Shown: piece after piece, positions 34,435-43,211 of the stretch
Numbering within the stretch: the first letter of the stretch is position 1
How the letters are laid out: every line of letters starts with the position of its first letter
Origin: Micromonospora halotolerans
GTDB taxonomy: Bacteria > Actinomycetota > Actinomycetes > Mycobacteriales > Micromonosporaceae
Length of the DNA stretch: 64,000 nucleotides
NCBI RefSeq assembly: GCF_032108445.1
Contig: NZ_CP134876.1
Span: forward strand, 6,262,001-6,326,000
Reading direction: 5' to 3'
Notes under the pieces: model-generated
Databases searched by the model: none
Seen by the model: the letters and a program-made list of their open reading frames with translations, nothing else
What the model was told of the DNA's origin: nothing
Program-made: the position numbers and the translations under genes

Positions 34435-34689
34435 ATGATCGTCGATCACCTTGCCAGAGCCCTCGTCACGGCAACGGCGACCTTGGTCGAGTTCGTTGGG
34501 TCGGCCAGGGATGCGGAGCGCGCTGCACTGAACACCCTGGAGGAGATCGCATACGTGCTCGACCAGATGAACGCCGACGAACGCCAAGAGTTCCGTGACG
34601 TGCTGGAGCGTATTGCGGCAGCGGAGCCCGAACGCGCCGACTTCATCCGCAGCCTGCCGGGTTCCCTGGGTTTGGATGGCGAGTCGTAG
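34435..34689 (+). CDS. Small acidic helical protein of unknown function
   Basis: Protein of 84 aa, predicted mostly helical (EEIAYVLDQMNADERQEF, VLERIAAAEPERADFI), with no known family. It starts at ATG 34435 with GAAGGGTGAGG 2-12 nt upstream, a convincing ribosome-binding site. It lies 260 bp after the TPR gene on the same strand. Confidence 0.65.
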   Translation: MIVDHLARALVTATATLVEFVGSARDAERAALNTLEEIAYVLDQMNADERQEFRDVLERIAAAEPERADFIRSLPGSLGLDGES

Positions 34690-35037
34690 AGCGGATCTCG
34701 TCGTCGGGCAGTGTGTGGACGTCCTGTCTCCCCGGCCGGGGCCCAGGTGGAGCGCCCCTGCGTCGCCGGATCCTTGCTCACACGAGGAGAGCCTGCGACA
34801 CATCCGCAACAAGCACGCCCAGCTCGAATCGACGAGCGGTCCAACCCGATATCGGGCCGCTGGGCTTGGTGCCGCTGCCGAGCAAGTGGCTGATCGAATT
34901 CTGCCCGCCGATCCCCACCGCGCACCTGGCTGACTCGGCCGACGAGAGTGGTGCCGTTCGTCTTACAGTCCCACCGGCCGCCTTGACATGCAGGGGTGCC
35001 ATGAGCGGATGTCGGCAGGGCCGAGGCCTTGAGTCGT
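34690..35037. other. Intergenic region with a PlsC remnant
   Basis: Apart from the acyltransferase fragment listed separately, nothing is recognised here. Confidence 0.4.
34853..34945 (+). pseudogene. PlsC-type lysophospholipid acyltransferase remnant
   Basis: The plus strand encodes GPLGLVPLPSKWLIEFCPPI, then PTAHLADSAD. This corresponds to the C-terminal part of 1-acylglycerol-phosphate acyltransferases (LPSKWxIEFGxPIPT). The catalytic HxxxxD region is absent. Confidence 0.6.
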
Positions 35038-35907
35038 CTAGGGCGTGAGGAACTCAAGCGCCTTCCGAACGAACTCTTCGTGGTACTGGAAAATCCCACC
35101 GTGTCCGGCGTCTGGGTACAGCGGTATGAATTCGCTGTTGGGTAGACGTTCGGCTAGGGCGACGGTGTTCCTGCTTGGCACCATCCTGTCGCTGTCCCCG
35201 TTCGCTACCAGCACCGGATGGGTGATGGTCGAGAGGTCTGCCGGCTCTTGGCGCCCCCACCGGCGGATAGCTTTGAGTTGGGCGCGGAAAGCCCGCAGGG
35301 ACATGGCCTTGTCGCGGCCCTCCTCGCGTTCCTTCAAACGCTGCAGAAACTCGCGTCCTGCCTGACGCCCGTTGGCTGTCCTGGTGAAGAAGAGGGACTG
35401 CTTTGGATCCTGGAAGGTCAAGGCGCCCCTCACGATGCCCTGAAGCGTCACTGCTGTGACTTTGTCGATGCCTTCGCCTCCGGCAGGACCTGTGCCCGCG
35501 AGAATGATCTTGCGGACTAGCCGCGGTTCCTCTTGCGCGATCCTCTGCGAGATGAAGCCACCCATCGAGAATCCGAGCAGATCGACTTGCTCGAGTCCCA
35601 AAGCCTGGATGAACGCGATCGCGTCGTGCGTCATCGCCTCGATCGTTTCCGGCGTCGAGCCCCCTGACGCGCCAACACCTCGGTTGTCGAAGGTGATCAC
35701 TCGATGCTTCGCGGCGAGACCGTCGACTACTCGCGGATCCCAGTTGTCTAAGACCGCGGCCAAATGGTTCAGGAGCAACACCGGCACGCCACCCTCCGGA
35801 CCGAGTTGCCGATACACAAAGTCCACGCCGTCTACCGACACGGCCCGGGTTGGCGCATCCTTGTAGGCCACACGTGAGCTGCTCCCAGAGCGTCCCGATA
35901 GATCCAT
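35038..35907 (-). CDS. Alpha/beta-hydrolase
   Basis: Alpha/beta-hydrolase-fold protein of 289 aa. The nucleophile elbow is GFSMGG, the oxyanion region is LLLNHLAAVLDNWDP, and the catalytic Asp/His are likely in DSDRMVPS and DAGHGG. It resembles haloperoxidase/esterase-type hydrolases; the substrate is unknown. The ATG at 35907 follows GGAGGAGG at good spacing. It lies 135 bp downstream of the MDR gene on the same strand and may share its promoter and HxlR control. Confidence 0.87.
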   Translation of the reverse strand: MDLSGRSGSSSRVAYKDAPTRAVSVDGVDFVYRQLGPEGGVPVLLLNHLAAVLDNWDPRVVDGLAAKHRVITFDNRGVGASGGSTPETIEAMTHDAIAFIQALGLEQVDLLGFSMGGFISQRIAQEEPRLVRKIILAGTGPAGGEGIDKVTAVTLQGIVRGALTFQDPKQSLFFTRTANGRQAGREFLQRLKEREEGRDKAMSLRAFRAQLKAIRRWGRQEPADLSTITHPVLVANGDSDRMVPSRNTVALAERLPNSEFIPLYPDAGHGGIFQYHEEFVRKALEFLTP

Positions 35908-36042
35908 GTCGACCTCCTCCAGTGGACTGCGCTCGGCGGTTTCTGGTAGTTGCGGGGTCGCTCGTGGCCTCCCTGCAACGATGGCGCGCTCTGCGCGCCG
36001 CAGCCTGACGGTTCAAGGGCTATCCGAGAGCGGCAGGTGTGA

Positions 36043-37047
36043 TCAATTCATCCGGACGACGACTTTGCCGGCCTTGGCGCGCCCTTCCTCGACGTACGCC
36101 AGGGCCTCCCGGATCGACTCGAATGGGAACACTCGGTCCACGACCGGCCGGATAGTCCCGGCCTCGATGAGGGAGGTGACTTCGCGCAGCTGGTCACCAC
36201 TGGCCCTCATGAAGAGAAACGAGTACGTCACGCGGCGGCGTCGCGCACGCTGCCGGGTTCGGAAGCTTAAAGCGGTCATCACCAGCCTGACGAGGGGATT
36301 CGCTCCCAGTTCCTTGGCGAAGGTGGGATCGGGCGGTCCGGCGATGCTGATGACTTTCCCACCCGGTTTCAGCACCCGCAGAGACTTGTCGAGCGTCTCG
36401 CCACCGAGGGTGTCCAGCACAACGTCATAGTCGTGCAGGACCGTCTCGAAAGCCTGCTTCTTGTAGTCGACGACGACGTCCGCGCCCAGATCCTTCACCA
36501 AGCCAACCTTTGACGTGCTCGCGGTCGTGGCCACACTCGCCCCCAGATGCTTCGCCAATTGGATAGCGATGGTGCCCACGCCGCCGGAGCCTGCATGGAT
36601 GAGGACCTTCTGGCCCGCCTGTACGTTCGCTCGCTCAACCAGGGCCTGCCAAGCGGTCAAGCCGACCAGGGGAATGGACGCGGCCTCCTCCATGGTCAGC
36701 GTGGTCGGCTTGGTCGCCACGTCGTCCTGGTGAATCGCGATGAGTTCCGCGAACGCGCCGATCCGGTTCTTGTCCGGACGTGCGTAGACCTCGTCGCCTA
36801 CCGTGAATCGCGTTACGCCCGCACCCGCTGCGACAACCACGCCGGCCAGGTCGTTGCCCAGGACGAACGGCACCCGGTACGGCAGGATCACCTTGAAGTC
36901 GCCGTTGCGGGTCCTGAGGTCGAGCGGGTTGACGCTCGCCGCGTGGATCCGGACGAGGACGTCCTGATCGCCCACCTGCGGATCTCGCACATCGCCGGCG
37001 CGCACTGCGCTGGCATCCCCGTAGCGCTCGACAATTAGTGCCTTCAT
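36043..37047 (-). CDS. Zinc-free MDR / quinone-oxidoreductase-like enzyme
   Basis: NADPH-dependent medium-chain dehydrogenase/reductase of 334 aa. It has SVNPLDLRTRNGD, the VLGNDLAGVVVAAG signature and the Rossmann motif GSGGVGTIA. It belongs to the quinone/enone reductase branch and lacks structural-zinc Cys. It is divergent from an HxlR regulator at 37189, with a 28-bp inverted repeat between them. This pairing parallels YodB/HxlR control of quinone-detoxifying reductases. Confidence 0.88.
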   Translation of the reverse strand: MKALIVERYGDASAVRAGDVRDPQVGDQDVLVRIHAASVNPLDLRTRNGDFKVILPYRVPFVLGNDLAGVVVAAGAGVTRFTVGDEVYARPDKNRIGAFAELIAIHQDDVATKPTTLTMEEAASIPLVGLTAWQALVERANVQAGQKVLIHAGSGGVGTIAIQLAKHLGASVATTASTSKVGLVKDLGADVVVDYKKQAFETVLHDYDVVLDTLGGETLDKSLRVLKPGGKVISIAGPPDPTFAKELGANPLVRLVMTALSFRTRQRARRRRVTYSFLFMRASGDQLREVTSLIEAGTIRPVVDRVFPFESIREALAYVEEGRAKAGKVVVRMN

Positions 37048-37146
37048 CTTTCTCTCCGTCCTCGCCGCGCCGCAGGCGGCAGCGCACGACTCCCCGCCCG
37101 TCAGCGCTCTGTAACCGCAAGCCTCGTCTCAGCTATGAACACTACG

Positions 37147-37174
37147 AGCTGAGTATACGAAAGTAAACTCAGCT
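37147..37174. promoter_or_regulatory. Probable HxlR operator (28-bp inverted repeat)
   Basis: Arms AGCTGAGTATAC (37147-37158) and GTAAACTCAGCT (37163-37174) pair at 11 of 12 positions around a 4-nt centre GAAA. It lies 15 bp before the HxlR start and about 100 bp before the divergent MDR start. AT-rich arms stand out in this GC-rich context. Confidence 0.7.
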
Positions 37175-37188
37175 GGTATGGTGCGTGC

Positions 37189-37674
37189 GTGGACGCTGGT
37201 GTTGACATGCTCTTTGATCGGGACACGACGAATTGCTCGATCGCCCGGACCCTGGAGGTGGTGGGCGAAAAGTGGACCCTGCTGATCCTTCGAGAGGTCT
37301 GGTACGGCGCAACCCGCTTCAGCGACTTCGAACGCATCCTGGGATGTCCCCGCAACCTGCTTGCTGAGCGGCTCCGCAAGCTCGTCGAGCACGGCATCCT
37401 GTCCACCGAGCCATACCAGGAGGCAGGCTCCCGCGCCCGGCTCCGGTACGTGATCACGCCCAAGGGGACCGATCTGGCGCCGGCAGTGCTAGGACTGATG
37501 CAGTGGGGCGACCGATACTGCGCCGACTCGGCGGGCCCGGCCATCATCACCCGCCACGACAGGTGCGGCGCCCAACTCTCCGTGCAGGTCCGATGCGAGC
37601 ACGATCATCACGTCCAGGCGAACGACATCCAAGCCGCACCTGGCCCAGGCTTTCGAATGAAGGCGGACGAGTGA
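37189..37674 (+). CDS. HxlR-family transcriptional regulator
   Basis: Winged-helix regulator of 161 aa. The HxlR core is clear: CSIARTLEVVGEKWTLLILR, then TRFSDFERILGCPRNLLAERL and GILSTEPYQ. The conserved N-terminal Cys (C16) corresponds to the thiol switch of the quinone/diamide sensors YodB and QsrR-type proteins. The C-terminal tail is extended and has HxC motifs (RHDRCGAQ, RCEHDHH) that could bind metal. The GTG at 37189 is used; ATG 37207 is an alternative. It probably represses itself and the divergent MDR gene. Confidence 0.87.
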   Translation: MDAGVDMLFDRDTTNCSIARTLEVVGEKWTLLILREVWYGATRFSDFERILGCPRNLLAERLRKLVEHGILSTEPYQEAGSRARLRYVITPKGTDLAPAVLGLMQWGDRYCADSAGPAIITRHDRCGAQLSVQVRCEHDHHVQANDIQAAPGPGFRMKADE

Positions 37675-37955
37675 CGCGACCAGCGCTCAACGCTCGCCTG
37701 TGCATCCACGATGGCGCCCCGCGACGCCGCCACCAAACCCGCGCCCGGACCAGCCGCTACCGGTAACAAGCCGCCCAACACCCTCAAGATCTACGGCCGG
37801 AGTAACAGGACGAGGCGCGCCGGATCTACTGCCATCCGGTCTGGACGTCGGCACCGAGCCCGACGGCTCGACGTCCAGGACCTGCCTCACTCGTTGAGCG
37901 AGGTGGCGAAATCCGGCCACAGCAGTCGACGGGTGGTTGGGATGGGAGATCGGGA

Positions 37956-38576
37956 TTGGGTGCAGCAGAGGACCAGGCGCGTTCAGCCAGGAGTGTCGAG
38001 CGGACAGAGATGTTCAGCGACGCGGTGCTCGCCATCATCATCACCCTGCTCGTGCTCGACCTGAAGCCGCCCCAGATCGGACCCGGCCACCTGCTGCGGG
38101 GGCTGCTTGAAGAATGGCCGGCGTACCTGGCGTACGCCACGTCGTTTCTCAACCTGGCAGCGATCTGGCTGGCGCATCGCTACGTCTTCGAGCGCATCCG
38201 GGCGACCAGCCCGCCGCTGAACTGGGCCAACCTCGCCATACTGTTCAGCTCAGCGCTGGTCCCCTTTCCGACCGCCGTGGTCGCCCGATTCCTGAAGGCG
38301 GGCAATCAGGGCGACATCCAGACCGCAACCGCCCTCTATGCCCTCGTCGGCGCCCTGATGCTAATCAGCGCGTGGATCTTCTACCAATACGTCGTCCGGC
38401 ACCCCGAGTTGATCCATGCCGGCGGCGGCAAGTACCTCCGGCAGGAGCGGGCCAAAGCACTGATCGGCACCGCGCTCTTTCTCGTTGGGGGCCTATTCGG
38501 GTACATCTCCCCTTGGATCGCGTTTGCGCTCTTTCTCGCCGTACCGCTGTACACCGGCATCACAGCCCCTCGCTAA
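37956..38576 (+). CDS. TMEM175-family membrane protein (second copy)
   Basis: Integral membrane protein of 206 aa with the family signature FSDAVLAIIITLLVLDLKPP and about six hydrophobic segments (LNLAAIWLAHRYVFERI, LALVGALMLISAWIF-like, FLVGGLFGYISPWIA). In the pore motif Gly of FSDGV is replaced by Ala (FSDAV). Start codon TTG 37956 follows GGGAGATCGGGA; no better start is in frame. The relation to the first copy is distant. Confidence 0.8.
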   Translation: MGAAEDQARSARSVERTEMFSDAVLAIIITLLVLDLKPPQIGPGHLLRGLLEEWPAYLAYATSFLNLAAIWLAHRYVFERIRATSPPLNWANLAILFSSALVPFPTAVVARFLKAGNQGDIQTATALYALVGALMLISAWIFYQYVVRHPELIHAGGGKYLRQERAKALIGTALFLVGGLFGYISPWIAFALFLAVPLYTGITAPR

Positions 38577-38671
38577 GCGATGTCTCGTAACGCTATGGCG
38601 GTCCGGTACGGACTGTCGGTGATCATCAGGCGCGCGTGTCGGTGGTCGCCCAAACCCCGGGCAGCGCAGCC

Positions 38672-39163
38672 TCAAGCCGGATCTCCAGCTGTCAGGCGGT
38701 TCAGGATGGTCCGGGCCAGCGCGGCGAGCCGGGTTCGTAGGTCCTCGTCGGCCCGCCCACCGAGGTCGTCTTCGAGATGCGCGGCCAGGGCGGCGACCGC
38801 CGGGAGCAGGTCGTCCAGCCGGCTGCCCTCGTGTCCCACCACGTAGAGACGGTGGGTTCCCACCTCGGCGGGGATGCTGCGGTCGAGGATCCGCTCGCAG
38901 GTGTCGGCGGCGATCAGCGCCACCGCGGTTGGCAGGGCCGGCTCCGGGAGCCCGAGTTGGTCGGTGACCGCCGCCAGGCGCCGATTCGCGTCGTGCGCCG
39001 ACAGTGTCCGAGCTGACTCGGCCGCGAGCGCCACCACCGCATCGCCGTTGACGCCGGCCACCAGCAGGTCGCAGGCCAGCATCACCGCGTGGTGGGGATC
39101 GGCGTCGTAGAGCAGCGCTCGGGCCTGTTCGGCCCGAAGCCGGCGAAGAAGTTCGTCATCCAC
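38672..39163 (-). CDS. Hypothetical protein
   Basis: Protein of 163 aa, Ala/Leu/Asp-rich and mostly helical (RRLRAEQARALLYDADPHH, AVTDQLGLPEPALPTAVALI, LLPAVAALAAHLEDDLGG). I do not recognise a family. The GTG at 39163 lies 6 nt after a TAGCCT -10 element on the minus strand (39175-39170) with no ribosome-binding site, so its mRNA may be leaderless. Confidence 0.65.
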   Translation of the reverse strand: MDDELLRRLRAEQARALLYDADPHHAVMLACDLLVAGVNGDAVVALAAESARTLSAHDANRRLAAVTDQLGLPEPALPTAVALIAADTCERILDRSIPAEVGTHRLYVVGHEGSRLDDLLPAVAALAAHLEDDLGGRADEDLRTRLAALARTILNRLTAGDPA

Positions 39164-39561
39164 GCGCCGAGGCTAAGGGGCGCCTCGTAGCCCTGCGTGT
39201 CTGTCTGGCGAGGATGGTCGGGCAGGATGCCTGGGTAGGTGATGACTGCGGCTCAGTCTGAGTGGATCTTCCCGCGGCGTGCTTCGAGTCGTCATCCACC
39301 ACTTCCCCGAGTTGACGGGGATCGAACGGCCGGGCGAACGGTAGCGACGAACACGGCCAGGGCGATGGCCTGGCTTCGACCACGCTGATGATCATGGCGG
39401 TGATCGCGGTGCCGCCGACGCACCTGGGTCCGGCACCCGGAAGACCGGCCCACATGGACCGGTGCCGTTACGCGAAAAAGCCGTCACACCGCAGGCGCAA
39501 CCGCCGCAGAAACCGGTTACAGTGCTCGGACCGGACCACACGAATCCCTGGAGGTGCCCCG
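39164..39561. other. Promoter region of the GH39 operon
   Basis: No gene is seen in these 398 bp. The right end holds the LacI-type operator at 39507-39522. Confidence 0.5.
39507..39522. promoter_or_regulatory. LacI-type operator upstream of the GH39 operon
   Basis: CAGAAACCGGTTACAG contains GAAACCGGTTAC (39509-39520). The same 12-mer, inverted, lies at 51489-51500 between lacI and the GH35 gene. The site has the central CG and near-palindromic form (10 of 12) typical of LacI operators. It lies about 40 bp before the GTG at 39562. Confidence 0.75.
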
Positions 39562-41418
39562 GTGACGAGCATCAGCGACCACCAGCCGGCAGACGCCCGA
39601 TCCGACTGGGAGGCCCGCATCGCGCTGCGCAGCGATGAGCAGGGCACGACGAGCGGGATCCCGCTGCTCGCGCCGCCCGGTGACCTGGCGGCGGCCGCCG
39701 GGGTCGGCCACGTCCGACTGTCCTGGTCGCCGGTCCCGGGTGCGGTCGGCTATCTGGTGCATCGCGCACCGCTGCGCGACGGCGTACCCACCGGTGAGCT
39801 CACCCCGATCGACCACCTCGGCGGCGACGTCCTCTCGGTGCCCGACACCTGGTACGTCGACACCACCGGCGAGCCCGGCACGCCGTACGCCTACGCGGTG
39901 GCCGCGGTTCCCGAGGTCACCGTGACCGGTCCGCTCAGCGCCCGGGTCCACGCCGCCGCGCTGCCGGCCGACGGCACCGTGCCGACCGTCGCCCTGCGGG
40001 TTGACGCTGCCGAGGAGGGCGTGCCGCTGCCCCGGCCGTGGCAACCGATGATCGGCAGCGAGCGGCTGTCGCAGCTGCTCTGCACGGACACCTCCGGCGG
40101 CCGGGAGATCGGCCGCGAGCTGCTCGCCGCGCTGCGCCGCATCCGGCAGGAGATCGGCGTGGAGACGGTGCGCGCGCACTCGATCCTGCACGACGACCTG
40201 GCCGTCTACCGCGAGGTGGACGGCGCGCCGGTGATCGACTTCACGGGCGTCGACCGGGTCTATGACCTGGTCCTCTCCATCGGCCTGCGGCCGGTGGTCG
40301 AGATCGGCTTCATGCCGCGCGACCTGGCCAGCGACCCAGAACGGACGGTCTTCGAGTATCGCGGCGTCATCTCCCCGCCCAAGGACTGGGACCGCTGGGC
40401 CGAGCTGGTCCGGGCACTCGTCGCGCACCTGCTGGAGCGGTACGGCGAGACGATGCTGACCTGGGACTTCGAGGTGTGGAACGAGGCCAACCTGGAGGTG
40501 TTCTGGTCCGGTACCCGGGAGGAGTGGATGCGGCTCTACGACGTCACGGCCAAGGCGGTCAAGGACGTCGACCCGCGGATCCCCGTCGGTGGCCCGTCGT
40601 CGGCCGCCGCCGGCTGGGTGGACGCGTTGCTGGAGCACGCCAACCGCTCGGGCGCGCCGGTCGACTTCGTCTCCACCCACACCTACGGCAGCCCGCCGCT
40701 GGACCTGCGCCCGACCCTGCGCCGGCTGGGCTTTCCGGACGCGCGGATCCTGTGGACCGAGTGGGGCGTCACGCCCACCCACTTCCATCCGGTCAACGAC
40801 GGCACCTCGGCGGCGACCTTCCTGCTCAGCGGGATGCGCTCGGCCGCCGGTCGGGTCGAGGCGCTGTCCTACTGGGTGGCCAGCGACCACTTCGAGGAGT
40901 TGGGCCGCCCGCCGCGGCTGCTGCACGGCGGCTTCGGTCTCATCACCGTCGGCGGCATCGCCAAGCCCCGCTACCACGCCCTGCGGATGCTCGCCCAGTT
41001 GGGCGAGACCGAGCTGAGCGTCCAGGCTTCCGGGGACGGCGCCAACGGGCTGGTGCAGAGCTGGGCCAGCCGGCGCGCCGACGGCAGTCTCGCCATCCTG
41101 GTCTGGGCCTCCACCCTCGATCAGTCCAAGCGTGACGGTGACCCGGCGCTGGCCCGGCAGATCCGGCTGGCTGTCGAGGGTGCCGCCGGCCGGACGGTGA
41201 CGGTGACCCGGCTCGACCGCGAGCACGGTGACGTGACCACGCTGGCCGAGCAGCTCGGCGTGGCCGACTGGCCCACCGGGGAGCAGTGGGACGCGTTGCG
41301 CGCCGCCGACTCCCTGCCGGTCGAGAAGGTCGACACCCGCGCTCGGGGCGGCGCCGCGGTCGTGGAGCTGCACCTGCCCCAGCCGGGGGCGGTGCTGATC
41401 GAGGTCGCCGGGAGCTGA
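39562..41418 (+). CDS. GH39-family glycosidase (copy A)
   Basis: Retaining glycosidase of 618 aa. An N-terminal fibronectin-III-like region (VRLSWSPVPGAVGYLVHRA) precedes a TIM barrel like GH39 (beta-xylosidase/alpha-L-iduronidase clan A). The likely acid/base is E308 in EVWNEAN and the nucleophile E400 in LWTEWG. The C-terminal beta-region includes LAILVWASTLDQS. The usual NEP is NEA here. No signal peptide is present, so it acts on imported sugars. The GTG at 39562 follows GGAGG by about 8 nt. The next gene, 2 bp downstream, encodes a paralogue. The substrate is not clear from sequence. Confidence 0.82.
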   Translation: MTSISDHQPADARSDWEARIALRSDEQGTTSGIPLLAPPGDLAAAAGVGHVRLSWSPVPGAVGYLVHRAPLRDGVPTGELTPIDHLGGDVLSVPDTWYVDTTGEPGTPYAYAVAAVPEVTVTGPLSARVHAAALPADGTVPTVALRVDAAEEGVPLPRPWQPMIGSERLSQLLCTDTSGGREIGRELLAALRRIRQEIGVETVRAHSILHDDLAVYREVDGAPVIDFTGVDRVYDLVLSIGLRPVVEIGFMPRDLASDPERTVFEYRGVISPPKDWDRWAELVRALVAHLLERYGETMLTWDFEVWNEANLEVFWSGTREEWMRLYDVTAKAVKDVDPRIPVGGPSSAAAGWVDALLEHANRSGAPVDFVSTHTYGSPPLDLRPTLRRLGFPDARILWTEWGVTPTHFHPVNDGTSAATFLLSGMRSAAGRVEALSYWVASDHFEELGRPPRLLHGGFGLITVGGIAKPRYHALRMLAQLGETELSVQASGDGANGLVQSWASRRADGSLAILVWASTLDQSKRDGDPALARQIRLAVEGAAGRTVTVTRLDREHGDVTTLAEQLGVADWPTGEQWDALRAADSLPVEKVDTRARGGAAVVELHLPQPGAVLIEVAGS

Positions 41419-41420
41419 AC

Positions 41421-43211
41421 GTGACCTCCCCTTCCGAGGCATCGGCGGGCGACGGGGCGCCCGGAGCGCGGGCGTGGGCCGGGCGCGGTCAGGTGAGCGT
41501 CGACTGGGATCCGGTGCCCGGCGCCGTGGGCTACCTGGTGCACCGCGCCGACGGCGGCGGCCCGTACCGGGTGGTCGACCACCGCGGCGGTGACCTGTTG
41601 GCGGTGCCCGCTGCGCCGTACGCGGACACCACCGTCGAGCCCGGGCGGACCGTGCGGTACGCGGTGCGCCCGGTGTTCGACGCCGACCGGCCCGGCGACG
41701 CGCCCCTCGGGTCGCCGTCCGCGGCCGTCGCCGTGCTGGCCGACGGCGACGGCCTCGTCGAGGTGAGCGTCGACGCCGGTTGCCCGCTCGGGCCGGTGCA
41801 CCGCCCGTGGCGGGACATGATCGGCTCCGAGCACCTGAGCCTGCTGCTCAGCGCCGACCGGGTCGGCGGCGAGGAGATGGGCGCGGGGCTCGCCGCCGCG
41901 CTCGGGCGGGTGCACCGCGAGCTGGGGGTCCAGCGGGTCCGGGCGCACGGCATCCTCGGCGACGACCTCGGCGTCTACCGCGAGGTCGACGGCCGCCCGG
42001 TGCACGACTTCACCGGCATCGACGCGGTGCTGGACGCGCTGGCCCCGACCGGGCTGCGGCCGGTGCTGGAGCTGTCGTTCACCCCGCGGGCGCTGGCCGG
42101 TGACCCGTCACGGGTGGTCACCGCCGCGGGCGTGTCCAGCCCACCGCGGGACTGGGACCGCTGGGCGGCGCTGGTCGGTGACCTGATCCGGCACCTGCGC
42201 GCCCGCGTCGGCGAGGCCGAGCTGCGCCGCTGGGCGGTCGAGGTGTGGAACGAACCCGACCTGGACTGCTTCTGGACCGGCAGCCGGGAGGACTACCTGC
42301 GGATGTACGACGTCACGGCCCGCGCCGTGCGGGAGGCCTGTCCCGGCCTGCCGGTCGGCGGGCCGGCGACCGCCGCGACGAAGTGGATCGAGCCGTTCCT
42401 GGATCACCTCGACGGCTCCGGCGCTGCGCTGGACTTCCTGTCCACCCACGTCTACGGCAGCCCGCCGCTGGACCTGCGCCCGGCGCTGGCCCGGCACGGC
42501 CGGGCGGGCACGCCGCTGCGCTGGACCGAGTGGGGCCCCTCCCCCACCCACTTCGCACCGGTCAACGATTCGGTTCTCTCGGCGGCCTTCGTGGCGACCG
42601 GGATGCAGGAGGCGGCCGGCCGGGTGGCGTCGCTCGCCTGCTGGGTGGCCAGCGACCACTTCGAGGAGCTGGGCCGGCCGCCCGCGCTGCTGCACGGCGG
42701 GTTCGGGCTGCTCTCGGTGGGCGGCCTGGCCAAGCCCCGGTTCTGGGCGCTGTGGATGCTGGAGCGGCTCGCCGCGGTGCAGCTCGCCGCCCGGCTCACC
42801 GGCGACGGCGCGGGCGCCCTGGTACGGGCGTGGCCGTCGATCGACCCGGACACCGGCCGGATCGCCGTCGTGCTCTGGAACGGCACCCTGGACCAGGGCG
42901 TACTCGACCGGCCCGACCAGCGCGCCCGGCTGGAGCGGACGGTGCGGTGGCGCATCGACGGGCTGCCGCACGGCGCGTACGAGGTGCGGCACCGGCGGCT
43001 GGACGAGCAGACGTCGAACCTCTCCGCCGCCGCGCGTCGGCTCGGCGTCGACGGGTGGCCGACCGACGAGCAGTGGGCCGCGCTGCGGGCCGCCGACCGC
43101 CTCGCCGACGCGACCCCACCGGTGACCCTCGCGCCGGATCGCGGCACCGTCGGGCTGTCGGTGACCCTGCCCATGCCGTCGATGTCCCTGCTGGAGCTGA
43201 CCCCACGATGA
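41421..43211 (+). CDS. GH39-family glycosidase (copy B, tandem paralogue)
   Basis: Paralogue of the preceding gene, 596 aa, aligned along its whole length. It has the fn3-like start (VSVDWDPVPGAVGYLVHRA), acid/base E278 in EVWNEPD and nucleophile E370 in RWTEWG. It shares long blocks such as YGSPPLDLRP and WVASDHFEELGRPP. Both catalytic Glu are kept, so both copies should be active and may differ in linkage or substrate. The GTG at 41421 is 2 bp after the first stop with GGGAG 6 nt upstream. The stop overlaps the GH13 start (ATGA). Confidence 0.82.
   Translation: MTSPSEASAGDGAPGARAWAGRGQVSVDWDPVPGAVGYLVHRADGGGPYRVVDHRGGDLLAVPAAPYADTTVEPGRTVRYAVRPVFDADRPGDAPLGSPSAAVAVLADGDGLVEVSVDAGCPLGPVHRPWRDMIGSEHLSLLLSADRVGGEEMGAGLAAALGRVHRELGVQRVRAHGILGDDLGVYREVDGRPVHDFTGIDAVLDALAPTGLRPVLELSFTPRALAGDPSRVVTAAGVSSPPRDWDRWAALVGDLIRHLRARVGEAELRRWAVEVWNEPDLDCFWTGSREDYLRMYDVTARAVREACPGLPVGGPATAATKWIEPFLDHLDGSGAALDFLSTHVYGSPPLDLRPALARHGRAGTPLRWTEWGPSPTHFAPVNDSVLSAAFVATGMQEAAGRVASLACWVASDHFEELGRPPALLHGGFGLLSVGGLAKPRFWALWMLERLAAVQLAARLTGDGAGALVRAWPSIDPDTGRIAVVLWNGTLDQGVLDRPDQRARLERTVRWRIDGLPHGAYEVRHRRLDEQTSNLSAAARRLGVDGWPTDEQWAALRAADRLADATPPVTLAPDRGTVGLSVTLPMPSMSLLELTPR

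Noticed and set aside
39517..41442. Minus-strand frame of 641 codons opposite GH39 copy A
   Set aside because: Composition is typical of an antisense shadow in high-GC DNA; the plus strand has the catalytic Glu motifs.
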